64,000 nt of DNA from Pedobacter caeni (GTDB lineage Bacteria > Bacteroidota > Bacteroidia > Sphingobacteriales > Sphingobacteriaceae), in assembly GCF_900129215.1 (NCBI RefSeq), contig NZ_FQUQ01000004.1, positions 992,001-1,056,000 of the forward strand, written 5' to 3'. The translations under genes and the position numbers were made by a program. The notes under the pieces were generated by a model. It was not told the DNA's origin, made no database searches, and saw nothing but the letters and a program-made list of their open reading frames with translations. How positions within the stretch are numbered: position 1 is the stretch's first letter; each line of letters opens with the position of its first letter. Positions 33,869-42,619 of the stretch are shown piece after piece.

Positions 33869-34252
33869 ATGAAAAGATTTTATCTGATAGATGACGACTC
33901 CATATTCGTTTTTCTGACCAGAAAGACATTACAAGTTGCCAATCTCAACACCGACCTTACTGTCTTTGAAGATGGTGAAAAAGCTTTGTTCGATTTATCA
34001 ACAAATGCAAATCAGCCAGGATTGTTGCCTGACATTATATTTCTGGACCTTAATATGCCGGTATTGGACGGATGGGGTTTTCTGGAAAAATTCCTATTGC
34101 TGGAACCAAGTATCAGTAAGAAAATCGACATTTATATTGTCTCTTCTTCGATTTCTCCTTCAGAATTGGAACGTTCGCAAGGTATTCCTGTGGTTACAGA
34201 CTTCCTGACCAAGCCACTTAGCCGATCAAAGTTTGTGGAAATTTTTGAATAG
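33869..34252 (+). CDS. Single-domain CheY-like response regulator
   Basis: 127 residues, one receiver domain and no output domain. Acidic pocket IDDD (8-10), phospho-acceptor Asp60 in FLDLNMPVLDGWG, and Lys115 in FLTKPLS are intact, so it can be phosphorylated. Such proteins pass phosphate in a relay or act on a partner by binding. Its neighbour upstream is the kinase-like protein that lacks an ATPase domain, so its phosphodonor is open. Followed by a strong terminator. Confidence 0.93.
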   Translation: MKRFYLIDDDSIFVFLTRKTLQVANLNTDLTVFEDGEKALFDLSTNANQPGLLPDIIFLDLNMPVLDGWGFLEKFLLLEPSISKKIDIYIVSSSISPSELERSQGIPVVTDFLTKPLSRSKFVEIFE

Positions 34253-34262
34253 GCATATCATG

Positions 34263-34300
34263 AAAATGGCTGCTTTTGCATTCACAAAAGCAGCCATTTT
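34263..34300. terminator. Bidirectional terminator
   Basis: AAAATGGCTGCTTTTG and CAAAAGCAGCCATTTT, perfect 16-bp stem, 6-nt loop, between the convergent response regulator and TPR genes. Confidence 0.9.
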
Positions 34301-34317
34301 CTGATGTCAGAATTTCT

Positions 34318-34944
34318 TTATTTTAAGCTCGATATCTGTGCTTTAACATAATCGATTAAAGAAATGATATCTTTCCTTAAAGGCTGAACAACCAGTACCT
34401 TTTCAAAATCGGTAATAGAGTTTTTAAATAGCGCCACTACTGCAGCTTTTTCAGCAGATTTCTTGATCTTATAAGATTTATAGATCGCATAATCCTTATA
34501 GGCCAATGCTCTGTTCTGCAACAACTGGGTATCTTCTTCCCCGTTAAGTTCAATTCCTTTGGTAAAATCTCTGATGGCAGAGAGGTAGAAATTCTCTCTC
34601 ATTTGATTTAGGGATTCTTTAGGATCATTTGCGATATTTTGTCTGGCCTTACCTCTATAGTAATAAGCAGAATTATCTGAGGGTTTCAAGGCAATTAAGC
34701 GGCTGTAAGTCGCAATTGAATTTTCAAAATCCCCGCACTGGAAATAAGAATACCCTAACATCTTCAATACCACTGCATTATTAGGGCTTTTCGTATCTGC
34801 CTTCTCTAATTGTCCTACCGCACCTTTATAATCGCCTTTCATCATGGCTTGCATGCCCAATTTATCATAATTGCTATTTTGAGCAATGCTGACTTGAGTA
34901 GAAAAGACAAATAATAATAAGATGGTTTGCTTGAAATAGTTCAT
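34318..34944 (-). CDS. Exported TPR protein
   Basis: 208 residues. Signal peptide (FKQTILLLFVFSTQVSIAQ) then several tetratricopeptide repeats: KLGMQAMMKGDYKGAVGQLEKA, VVLKMLGYSYFQCGDFENSIATYSRLIALKPSD, YYRGKARQ..., with a longer helical C-terminus. Likely a periplasmic protein-interaction module. No partner is visible; it is a single gene. Confidence 0.85.
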   Translation of the reverse strand: MNYFKQTILLLFVFSTQVSIAQNSNYDKLGMQAMMKGDYKGAVGQLEKADTKSPNNAVVLKMLGYSYFQCGDFENSIATYSRLIALKPSDNSAYYYRGKARQNIANDPKESLNQMRENFYLSAIRDFTKGIELNGEEDTQLLQNRALAYKDYAIYKSYKIKKSAEKAAVVALFKNSITDFEKVLVVQPLRKDIISLIDYVKAQISSLK

Positions 34945-35274
34945 TAAGTTTTATTTAAAAAAAATAAATATATTTAGATTTAGTTCAATACCCTAATAAA
35001 ATTTTCAAAACAAATTTATCAGGAGATATTGGGATAAAGATATTTCTAGGCAACTATCATACCATTTACAAATATTCCTCTTAAACGCTAAATAAATGAA
35101 AATATGATGAGCGGGAAAATTATTATGATTATTTCACAAAAAACATCAGACAATCAGACCTGTTTTTAAGTTGGAAAGGGAATGTTCCTGACTTTTTAAC
35201 ATGGAAAAGAAGGGATCAGTGTTTTGGCACAAGAGTTGAAAATATGGATAGTTCAATATAATTAATAATTTCGT

Positions 35275-35301
35275 AAACGACATGCTGTCAGATTGTCGTT
35301 T
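35275..35301 (+). promoter_or_regulatory. Hairpin 24 bp before lon, in the 380-bp gap 34945-35324
   Basis: AAACGACA (35275-35282) pairs with TGTCGTTT (35294-35301), then TTATTTTAG: terminator-like, but placed directly before the lon start. It could be an attenuator or a heat-labile leader structure. The remainder of the gap is AT-rich without a gene; a TAAATTTG box for the - strand TPR gene is at 35018-35011. Confidence 0.45.
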
Positions 35302-35324
35302 TTATTTTAGAAAGACTTACTTAA

Positions 35325-37796
35325 ATGAGTAAACAAGATCATTTTGATTTTAGCAATGCACTACCCATCATAAATGAAGATACAGAATTCTTTCCCCTGA
35401 TGTCTCAACAAGACGAAGATGAAATGAATAATGAAGAGACTCCTGAAGTATTGGCCATCCTTCCTTTAAGGAATACCGTACTTTTTCCGGGAGTTGTGAT
35501 TCCAATTACTGTTGGCAGAGATAAATCTATAAAGCTGATCAAAGAGGCATACAAAGGTGATAAGATCATCGGTGTTGTTTCTCAGCGCGATGTTTCTATT
35601 GAAGATCCTACGTTTGAGCAATTGAACAGTGTAGGAACCGTGGCCCACATCATCAAGATGCTGCAGATGCCCGATGGAAATACGACTGTGATCATTCAGG
35701 GGAAACAACGTTTCCGTTTAATTGAAGAAGTTCAGTCAGAACCTTATATTAAGGTAACGATCAGCAAATTTGAGGAAGGCAAACATAAGGCCGACAAAGA
35801 ATTTAAAGCGATGGTGGCTTCCATTAAGGAAATGTCATCGCAAATCATCCAGTTGTCACCAAATATTCCAAGTGAAGCAGGCATCGCACTCAAGAACATT
35901 GAGAGTACTTCCTTTCTGATCAATTTCATCTCTTCCAATATGAATGCAGATGTTTCTGATAAGCAAAAGATGCTGGAGATGGCCAATCAGCGTGACCGTG
36001 CGATGATGGTGATGGAACTGCTGACTTTAGAACTTCAAATGCTGGAGTTAAAGAATCAGATTCAATCCAAAGTACGCACCGATCTGGATAAACAACAAAG
36101 GGATTATTTTCTGAATCAGCAGCTGAAAACCATACAGGAAGAACTGGGTGGCAATTCATCTGACCTGGAGTACGAGGCTTTACAGATTCGTGCCAAGAAG
36201 AAGAAATGGTCTGATCCTGTAAAAGAACATTTCAGTAAGGAACTGGACAAACTGGGGAGAATGAACCCTGCTGCGCCGGATTATTCGGTACAGATCAACT
36301 ACCTGGAACTGTTGTTAGACCTTCCATGGAACGATTTCACTAAAGATAATTTTGATCTGAAACGTGCGCAACGTGTATTGGATAAGGATCATTTTGGTCT
36401 GGAAAAAGTAAAACAACGTATTATAGAGTACCTGGCAGTTCTGAAGCTGAAACGCGACATGAAAGCCCCTATCATCTGTCTGGTAGGCCCTCCGGGAGTT
36501 GGTAAAACCTCGTTGGGTAAATCCATTGCAAAGGCGCTGAACCGTAAATATGTACGTATGGCACTGGGAGGTATCAGAGATGAGGCCGAAATCCGTGGCC
36601 ATAGAAAGACTTATATCGGCGCGATGCCGGGCCGCATCATTCAGTCGATTAAAAAGGCTGGTGCAGCAAATCCGGTATTTGTACTGGATGAAATTGATAA
36701 AGTTGGTTCTGACTTCAGGGGTGATCCTTCTTCTGCCTTACTCGAGGTTCTCGATCCGGAGCAAAACAGTGCTTTTAATGACCATTATGTAGAGGCCGAT
36801 TATGACCTTTCCAATGTGCTTTTCATTGCAACAGCAAATTCATTGAGCAGCATCCAGCCGGCATTATTAGACCGTATGGAGATCATTGAAGTGAATGGTT
36901 ATACCATAGAAGAAAAAATAGAGATCGCAAAGAAATACCTCTTGCCTAAGCAAAAGGAACAACATGGCATCAAAACAAAAGACATCAACCTGAAAAGTTC
37001 TTTAATTGAAAAAGTGATTGAAGACTATACCAGGGAATCCGGTGTCCGTGGACTGGAAAAAAAAATAGGTTCACTGGTACGTGGTGTGGCTACAAAAATT
37101 GCCATGGAAGAGGCGTATGAACCTAACCTGACCAATGAGGATGTGGAAAGGATTTTGGGAGCTCCGATATACGACAAAGACCTTTATGAAGGGAATGAAG
37201 TTGCCGGTGTGGTTACAGGTCTGGCCTGGACACAGGTAGGTGGCGACATTTTATTCATTGAGGCCAGCTTAAGTCCTGGTAAAGGAAAACTAACGCTGAC
37301 AGGAAACCTGGGAGAAGTCATGAAAGAGTCGGCAGTGATCGCATTGGCTTATTTACGCGCCCATGCAGATTTGTTTAATATCGACTACGCTTTGTTTGAC
37401 AACTGGGATATCCATGTGCACGTTCCTGCGGGAGCAACACCAAAAGACGGACCATCAGCAGGAATCACGATGCTAACGGCACTGACTTCGGCATTTACCC
37501 AGCGTAAAGTAAAATCTAACCTGGCGATGACGGGTGAGATTACGTTAAGGGGCAAAGTATTGCCTGTTGGAGGGATCAAGGAAAAAATCCTCGCCGCCAA
37601 ACGTGCAAACATTAAAGACATCATTTTATGTAAATCCAATAAAAAGGACATTCTGGAGATCAAGGAAAGCTATATCAAAGATTTAAACTTTCATTATGTT
37701 GCTGAAATGAAGGAAGTGATTGAGCTGGCTTTAACGAAGGAAAAAGTAAAGAACGCACAGGACCTTAGTGTAAAAATTAAGCCGATTGCAAACTAG
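35325..37796 (+). CDS. lon: ATP-dependent protease Lon (endopeptidase La)
   Basis: 823 residues. Degrades misfolded and some regulatory proteins in the cytoplasm. N-terminal substrate domain begins after an acidic 40-residue leader (LAILPLRNTVLFPGVVIPITVGR); AAA+ domain with Walker A GPPGVGKTS (about 387-395) and VFVLDEIDKVG; protease domain with catalytic Ser711 in PKDGPSAGITM and Lys752 in GGIKEK. Complete. A hairpin precedes the start codon. Followed 40 bp later by an unrelated small outer-membrane protein gene. Confidence 0.97.
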   Translation: MSKQDHFDFSNALPIINEDTEFFPLMSQQDEDEMNNEETPEVLAILPLRNTVLFPGVVIPITVGRDKSIKLIKEAYKGDKIIGVVSQRDVSIEDPTFEQLNSVGTVAHIIKMLQMPDGNTTVIIQGKQRFRLIEEVQSEPYIKVTISKFEEGKHKADKEFKAMVASIKEMSSQIIQLSPNIPSEAGIALKNIESTSFLINFISSNMNADVSDKQKMLEMANQRDRAMMVMELLTLELQMLELKNQIQSKVRTDLDKQQRDYFLNQQLKTIQEELGGNSSDLEYEALQIRAKKKKWSDPVKEHFSKELDKLGRMNPAAPDYSVQINYLELLLDLPWNDFTKDNFDLKRAQRVLDKDHFGLEKVKQRIIEYLAVLKLKRDMKAPIICLVGPPGVGKTSLGKSIAKALNRKYVRMALGGIRDEAEIRGHRKTYIGAMPGRIIQSIKKAGAANPVFVLDEIDKVGSDFRGDPSSALLEVLDPEQNSAFNDHYVEADYDLSNVLFIATANSLSSIQPALLDRMEIIEVNGYTIEEKIEIAKKYLLPKQKEQHGIKTKDINLKSSLIEKVIEDYTRESGVRGLEKKIGSLVRGVATKIAMEEAYEPNLTNEDVERILGAPIYDKDLYEGNEVAGVVTGLAWTQVGGDILFIEASLSPGKGKLTLTGNLGEVMKESAVIALAYLRAHADLFNIDYALFDNWDIHVHVPAGATPKDGPSAGITMLTALTSAFTQRKVKSNLAMTGEITLRGKVLPVGGIKEKILAAKRANIKDIILCKSNKKDILEIKESYIKDLNFHYVAEMKEVIELALTKEKVKNAQDLSVKIKPIAN

Positions 37797-37836
37797 GTTG
37801 TTTTTTTCTTAATATTGCGCCACCAAACAAACAAAA

Positions 37837-38346
37837 ATGAGAAAATTAACCTTAGTTTTTAGTCTGCTGTTAGCAGTGCTAAGTGTACAGACCCTTTTCG
37901 CACAGCAGAGCACCACACCTGCGCCTGTTGCGGCAAGGGCACAGAATATCTTCATTGAACTTGGTGGTCAGGGTTTAACTTTTACGGCAAACTATGACTC
38001 CCGTTTTTCCAATAAGAGAGATGGATTAGGCGGAAGAGCCGGTATTGGTTATTTCTCCGTTGATGGAGATAAGGTCATGACCCTTCCACTTTCCTTAAAC
38101 TACCTGTTGGGAAAAGGAAACAAATTCTTCGAACTTGGCCTTGGTGCTACTTATATTTCTACCAGTGGCAGTTCCGAAGTGTTGTTCAATAAGAATGAAA
38201 GTAATGTCATCGGAACGATGAGTTTCTTCTACCGGGTTCAACCGGAAGATAGCGGTTTTGCTTTCAGAATCGGTTTAAGTCCGGTGTTCAGTAAGGATTT
38301 CTTTTTACCTTATTACGGTGGTCTGAGTCTTGGCTATACTTTTTAA
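37837..38346 (+). CDS. Small outer-membrane beta-barrel protein
   Basis: 169 residues. Signal peptide ends at TLFAQQ. Alternating patterns (IFIELGGQGLTFTANYDSRF, GLGGRAGIGYF, FFELGLGATYI, LSLGYTF) and a C-terminal Phe suggest an eight-strand type outer-membrane barrel. No named family recognised. It lies between lon and the LpxR-like gene with a terminator behind it, so it may be read through from lon or have an unseen promoter. Confidence 0.75.
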   Translation: MRKLTLVFSLLLAVLSVQTLFAQQSTTPAPVAARAQNIFIELGGQGLTFTANYDSRFSNKRDGLGGRAGIGYFSVDGDKVMTLPLSLNYLLGKGNKFFELGLGATYISTSGSSEVLFNKNESNVIGTMSFFYRVQPEDSGFAFRIGLSPVFSKDFFLPYYGGLSLGYTF

Positions 38347-38365
38347 GAATAAAAATACGATATTC

Positions 38366-38397
38366 AACTCCGGCAAATCTGCCGGAGTTTTTTTTTA
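38366..38397 (+). terminator. Rho-independent terminator
   Basis: AACTCCGGC-AAATCT-GCCGGAGTT followed by nine Ts in all. It ends only a few bases before the next start at 38403, so the LpxR-like gene must rely on read-through or an unusual start signal. Confidence 0.9.
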
Positions 38398-38402
38398 GAA
38401 AA

Positions 38403-39371
38403 ATGAAAATGAAACCATTAAGTAAAGTACTTCTCCTCCTCTCTCTGATCTATCTGCTCACTGTAAATCCGGTAAAGGCACAAACCTTTAAAAACGAGTT
38501 TGGCTTTAGCAGCGATAACGATTCCTATTTACTTCAAGGTTCGGATAAATACTATACCAATGGCTTGTTCATTAATTTTCGTCATGCACTGGACCAGCAG
38601 AAACTTGCTGAAAAGCTGGAAAAGAAAACTTATGAAATTGCTGTTGGTCAAAAGATGTTCAATCCTTATTCAGGTGCAGCACCAGATCCGGCAAAGCAAG
38701 ACCGCCCATTTGCAGGTTACCTGTATGCAGAAGGAGCCATGAATTGGTTTTATAAAAATGAAAGTATTTTAAAGACCAGTGTACAAATTGGGGTAACCGG
38801 TCCGGCATCACTGGCAGAGAAGGGTCAGGAACTCCTTCACAATACCGTTGGCTTCTATGAATTGGAAGGCTGGGATTATCAGATCAGAGAGGAAATGCAG
38901 GTTAACCTTTCTGCAAAATACACCAGATTATTACACCGTTTGGATAGCAAAGCAGCAGATTTCTCTTTTGAGGGTTATGCGAATGTAGGGACTACTTTTA
39001 GTGGTGCCGGTGCAGGGATTTTATTCAGGGCTGGCCGCATCAATCAGCTGTTCAATTCTGCTTATACCAATTCGATGATTGGCAACAATTCAAAAACAAA
39101 GGGCCTGGTAAATAGTGAATTGTTCTTTTATGCAAAGCCACAGCTGAATGTGGTAGCCTATGATGCCACCATACAGGGAAGTATGTTTAACGATAAGAGT
39201 CCGGTAACTTTTGGCGTAAAACCAGTGGTTTTTGCACAACAATTAGGGGTTAACTACAGCAGTCAGCGTTTTACCTTTGATTTTGGGATATTGTTTAAAA
39301 CCAAGGAGGTAAAAAGCAGTGCTAAGGCCCATCAATATGGCACCATCAGTATGTTTTACCGTTTTAACTAA
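38403..39371 (+). CDS. LpxR-family outer-membrane protein (lipid A 3'-O-deacylase-like)
   Basis: 322 residues with signal peptide ending PVKAQ. The LpxR/DUF2219 pattern is clear: FSSDNDSYLLQGSDKYYTNGLFINF near the N-terminus in two parts, QDRPFAGYLYAE, and a C-terminal MFYRFN barrel end. In Salmonella, LpxR removes the 3'-acyloxyacyl chain of lipid A at the outer membrane. Conserved Asn-Asp and the Thr of YYTNG are visible; I did not confirm the catalytic His. A terminator sits directly before its start. Convergent to arfB. Confidence 0.82.
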   Translation: MKMKPLSKVLLLLSLIYLLTVNPVKAQTFKNEFGFSSDNDSYLLQGSDKYYTNGLFINFRHALDQQKLAEKLEKKTYEIAVGQKMFNPYSGAAPDPAKQDRPFAGYLYAEGAMNWFYKNESILKTSVQIGVTGPASLAEKGQELLHNTVGFYELEGWDYQIREEMQVNLSAKYTRLLHRLDSKAADFSFEGYANVGTTFSGAGAGILFRAGRINQLFNSAYTNSMIGNNSKTKGLVNSELFFYAKPQLNVVAYDATIQGSMFNDKSPVTFGVKPVVFAQQLGVNYSSQRFTFDFGILFKTKEVKSSAKAHQYGTISMFYRFN

Positions 39372-39386
39372 CGCTGGCACTATGGT

Positions 39387-39797
39387 TTAATCTAAAGAAG
39401 GGCGCTTACGAAATTCCTTTTTTGCGGATACGGACTGTTTATCTGCCAGTCTTTTTCTGATCACTGATTTAGGCGTTTTCGTAGGCTTTCTTTTTTTCTG
39501 GATATGCAGGGCTGATTTCAGCAAGGCAATCAGTTTGATAATGGTCCGCTCTTTATTCATCAGCTGACTTCTGTCTTCCTGTGACACAATGTGCAGGTTT
39601 CCTTCCTGATCCAGGCGGTGTGCAAGCCGTTCATGTAAAAGTACACGCTCTTCTTCCGTAAAGATCCCTGCGGAGTCAATATGAAGGATCAGCTCCACTT
39701 TACTGGAAACCTTATTTACATTTTGTCCGCCTTTCCCCCCACTTCTTGAGGTTTTAAAGGTCACTACTTTAACGATATCTTCTTTCACAGGTAACAT
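39387..39797 (-). CDS. arfB: Alternative ribosome-rescue factor ArfB (peptidyl-tRNA hydrolase)
   Basis: 136 residues. Rescues ribosomes stalled at the end of a broken message. GGQ motif at residues 23-25 within RSGGKGGQNVNKVSSKVEL, and a basic C-terminal tail (KKRKPTKTPKS, KKEFRKRPSLD) that enters the mRNA channel. Length fits ArfB (about 140) and not a full release factor. Confidence 0.95.
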   Translation of the reverse strand: MLPVKEDIVKVVTFKTSRSGGKGGQNVNKVSSKVELILHIDSAGIFTEEERVLLHERLAHRLDQEGNLHIVSQEDRSQLMNKERTIIKLIALLKSALHIQKKRKPTKTPKSVIRKRLADKQSVSAKKEFRKRPSLD

Positions 39798-39841
39798 AGC
39801 TGCAAAAGTAACAAAGAAAACTGGGCACAGATAAAAAATGA

Positions 39842-39872
39842 TTTAAAACAATTCAGTAAAATAGTAACTTTG
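39842..39872 (+). promoter_or_regulatory. Predicted promoter of cmk
   Basis: TTTA (39842-39845), 19-bp spacer, TAACTTTG (39865-39872). The ATG at 39879 follows after six bases, so the message is leaderless or nearly so. Confidence 0.6.
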
Positions 39873-39878
39873 CCCTAT

Positions 39879-40559
39879 ATGAGAAAAAATCTGGTTGTAG
39901 CTATAGATGGCTACTCATCTTGCGGAAAGAGTACATTGGCGAAAGCATTAGCAAAAAAACTAGGTTTCATATATATAGACAGCGGTGCGATGTACCGTGC
40001 AGTGACGCTTTATTTCATCCGTAATCAGGTGGACATGACGGATACCGAAGCGGTCAAAGATGCCCTTCAGCATATTGAATTGAATTTCCATTCCAGAGAT
40101 TACCAGTCGCACATCACTTTAAACGGAGAAGAAGTTTCAGAGGAAATCAGGCAGATGCCCGTTTCTGAAAACGTGAGCGAAGTTGCAGCAAACAAGTTTG
40201 TCCGCAAAGATATGGTGAAGCAGCAGCAACGCATGGGAAAATCAAAAAACATTGTGATGGATGGCCGCGACATCGGCACTACAGTGTTCCCGGATGCGCA
40301 GGTGAAATTCTTCATGACCGCAGACCCAAAAATCCGTGCAGAACGCCGTTTCAAAGAATTGCAAAGTAAAGGGGATACGACAACCACTATGGAAGACGTT
40401 TTTGAAAATATCGCGCACCGCGATTTTTTAGATACGACCCGTGCAGAGAGTCCATTAACCCGCGCAGAAGATGCTGTCATCTTAGACAATACAGAGATTA
40501 CGGAACAGGAACAACTTGATTTTGCAATTGAACAAGTGAAGCTCCACTTTCCGGAGTAA
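39879..40559 (+). CDS. cmk: Cytidylate kinase
   Basis: 226 residues from ATG 39879 (the open frame extends to a TTG at 39870 that overlaps the -7 box, so it is rejected). Phosphorylates CMP/dCMP with ATP. P-loop AIDGYSSCGKSTLAK, then FIYIDSGAMYRA, SENVSEVAANKFVR, VMDGRDIGTTVFPDAQVKFFMTA in parts, and RAERRFKELQSKG: all cmk signatures. Single-gene unit. Confidence 0.96.
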   Translation: MRKNLVVAIDGYSSCGKSTLAKALAKKLGFIYIDSGAMYRAVTLYFIRNQVDMTDTEAVKDALQHIELNFHSRDYQSHITLNGEEVSEEIRQMPVSENVSEVAANKFVRKDMVKQQQRMGKSKNIVMDGRDIGTTVFPDAQVKFFMTADPKIRAERRFKELQSKGDTTTTMEDVFENIAHRDFLDTTRAESPLTRAEDAVILDNTEITEQEQLDFAIEQVKLHFPE

Positions 40560-40590
40560 GTAGTTTTACCGTTTTCCTTGTGCCCTGTTT

Positions 40591-40790
40591 TTCCTTTTTT
40601 TTCTATAAAACTTTCTAAAAAGACTGCTTTGTCTGAGCATTCTATTTCGATGCATTAAGTAAATTTTACTACTTCTGCCATTTCTTTTTTTTCTATCAAA
40701 GCCTTTTATCGCTGTATTTTTGTCAATATTCAGTTACAAAAGGGCTGTTTATCCAAACATTACAATTCGATGTTTTAAGTAAAATATACG
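40591..40790 (+). repeat. Imperfect direct duplication upstream of the tetR-RND operon
   Basis: Copy 1 (40591-40670) and copy 2 (40681-40790) share a T-rich block (TTTTTTTTCTAT) and, exactly 120 bp apart, AG-CTG-TTT ... CATT ... TTCGATG--TTAAGTAAA. Copy 2 carries about 30 extra bases in the middle. Copy 1 also holds AGTAAA-T-TTTACT. No gene fits in this 273-bp gap. Confidence 0.5.
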
Positions 40791-40832
40791 ATTGATACTT
40801 TTGTTTAACAATTTTGTCAAACTCAAAAGTAT
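40773..40832 (+). promoter_or_regulatory. Promoter and operator of the tetR-RND operon
   Basis: TTTT (40773-40776), 19-bp spacer, TACTTTTG (40796-40803). Inverted repeat ATACTTTTG (40795-40803) / CAAAAGTAT (40824-40832) has its left arm on the -7 box and its right arm touching the ATG at 40833, with TTGTT-T-AACAA near the centre. This is where an autorepressing TetR protein would bind. Confidence 0.6.
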
Positions 40833-41420
40833 ATGTCTACCCGAGATACAGGTACAGAACAATTAATTAAAGACACGGCCAAACATCTGTTTTTTGCTGA
40901 GGGCAAATTACACGCCACCACGCAAGAGATTGCAGATGCAGCCGGAGTAAACCGAACGCTGGTAAATTATTATTTCCGTTCACGCGATATCCTCTTCGAC
41001 CAGGTATTTAATGAAGCTCAGGATGTGTTTTCCACTACACTCGACGAAGTGTTTGAATCGAATATACCATTCAAAGAGAAGATCAGAAATCTGATCAACG
41101 CATTTACTGAAGAAACCAAAGAATATCCCTACCGCCAGCTCTTCATTATCACAGAAATGAACAGAGATCTGGTCCTCTACTCCAAGAGGTCCAGGGTGAA
41201 TAAGGTAAAAGAATTTATTGATGAAATCCAGGTAGAAATGGACAATGGAGAACTCCGGAAAATGGACCCTAGACAGTTCATTATCAATCTGTTTTCCCTA
41301 ATGGCCCACCCACTGATTACCGCCCCGTTGCAGAAGGCTATTTTTGGCATGAATGATGACGAATACGCAAAACTGATGGAAGAAAGAAAAGAATTAATTT
41401 TTGAAACCATTTTCAGATAA
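40833..41420 (+). CDS. TetR-family repressor of an RND efflux operon
   Basis: 195 residues. N-terminal HTH (KDTAKHLFFAEGKLHATTQEIADAAGVNRTLVNYYFRSRDILFD) in parts, followed by an all-helical ligand-binding domain. The adaptor gene starts 29 bp after its stop and all four genes share a strand, so it is the local regulator of the pump. Operator-like repeat directly upstream. Confidence 0.92.
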   Translation: MSTRDTGTEQLIKDTAKHLFFAEGKLHATTQEIADAAGVNRTLVNYYFRSRDILFDQVFNEAQDVFSTTLDEVFESNIPFKEKIRNLINAFTEETKEYPYRQLFIITEMNRDLVLYSKRSRVNKVKEFIDEIQVEMDNGELRKMDPRQFIINLFSLMAHPLITAPLQKAIFGMNDDEYAKLMEERKELIFETIFR

Positions 41421-41449
41421 ACAAAAGCAAACCCTCCAATATCATAACA

Positions 41450-42610
41450 ATGAAACATACAATTCAATCACTATTATTACTTCCGGCAGTTCTGATCCTT
41501 AGTTCTTGCGGAGGTGGCGGCCCTCAAAAAGGCGGTGCACCTGGCGATCAGGTAAAAGAATTTAAAGTATTAGAGCTTCAACCGCGTGCTGCGGTACTGA
41601 ACACAGATTATCCGGCCAGCGTTCAGGGACAGGAAAACATAGAAATCAGACCCAGAGTAGATGGATATGTAGAGAAAATTTTTGTGGATGAAGGTTCTGT
41701 AGTCAAGAAAGGACAACTGCTCTTTAAAATCAACGCTCCTCAGTATGAGCAGGAAGTACGTACCGCAACAGCAAGTATAAAAAGTGCTGAGGCCGAAGTA
41801 AGTTCTGCGAATATGGCTGTAAATAAAGTAAAACCTTTGGTGGAGAAGGATATTGTCAGCAAATACGAATTAGAATCTGCTCAATATACTTATCAGGCAA
41901 AAGTTGCAGCACTGGCACAAGCTAAAGCTGCCCTTTCCAACGCCAGAACAAACCTTGGTTATACTTCAGTAACCAGTCCGGTAAACGGCGTAGTGGGCGC
42001 CATTCCTTTCCGTTTGGGAAGTTTGGTGAGCGGCAACAATACCGAGCCCTTAACAACTGTATCCAGCACTGGTAATGTATATGCTTACTTTGCATTCAAC
42101 GAAAAATTGTTGCTGAACTTCTCCAAAGAAGGCGAAGGCAGCAGTCTCTCCCAGCAATTAGCAAAACTACCTCCGGTTTCCTTATTGTTATCTGATGGTA
42201 CTTTATACGATGTAAAAGGACGTATTCAAACCATCACCGGACAAATCAATACCGCTACAGGTTCTGCAAATGTACGCGCTACCTTCCCTAACCCTAAAGG
42301 ACTGATCCGCAGCGGATCAAGTGCTACTGTCAGGATTCCTAATGAGATCAAAGAAGGTTTACTTATTCCACAAAGTGCGACTTACGAATTACAGGATAAA
42401 CGTTTCGCTGTGGTTGTAGATAAAGACGGTAAGACTAAAAACGTAGCCATTACCGTATTGCAAAATACAGCAGGTAATTTCTATGTGATTCAGGATGGAT
42501 TAAAAGCAGGCGATAAGATTGTCCTGGAAGGAGTTGCCACGCTTAAAGACGGCACACCAATCAAAGCAACTGCGACAAGCGCAGAAACTGTTTACGCAGA
42601 CCTAAAATAA
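41450..42610 (+). CDS. RND efflux periplasmic adaptor (AcrA/MexA type), lipoprotein
   Basis: 386 residues. Lipobox in LILSSCGGGG. Barrel-sandwich/lipoyl halves (EIRPRVDGYVEKIFVDEGSVVKKGQLLF and NLGYTSVTSPVNGVVGAI, each in parts), a helical hairpin between them, then beta-barrel and membrane-proximal domains (GLLIPQSATYEL). Links the inner-membrane pump to the outer-membrane channel. 9 bp before the pump gene. Confidence 0.95.
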   Translation: MKHTIQSLLLLPAVLILSSCGGGGPQKGGAPGDQVKEFKVLELQPRAAVLNTDYPASVQGQENIEIRPRVDGYVEKIFVDEGSVVKKGQLLFKINAPQYEQEVRTATASIKSAEAEVSSANMAVNKVKPLVEKDIVSKYELESAQYTYQAKVAALAQAKAALSNARTNLGYTSVTSPVNGVVGAIPFRLGSLVSGNNTEPLTTVSSTGNVYAYFAFNEKLLLNFSKEGEGSSLSQQLAKLPPVSLLLSDGTLYDVKGRIQTITGQINTATGSANVRATFPNPKGLIRSGSSATVRIPNEIKEGLLIPQSATYELQDKRFAVVVDKDGKTKNVAITVLQNTAGNFYVIQDGLKAGDKIVLEGVATLKDGTPIKATATSAETVYADLK

Positions 42611-42619
42611 GAAACAGAT

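Noticed and set aside
35275..35310. Terminator of a small unannotated gene before lon
   Set aside because: The 380-bp gap has no + strand frame with a plausible start and composition; the stem is better treated as a lon leader element.
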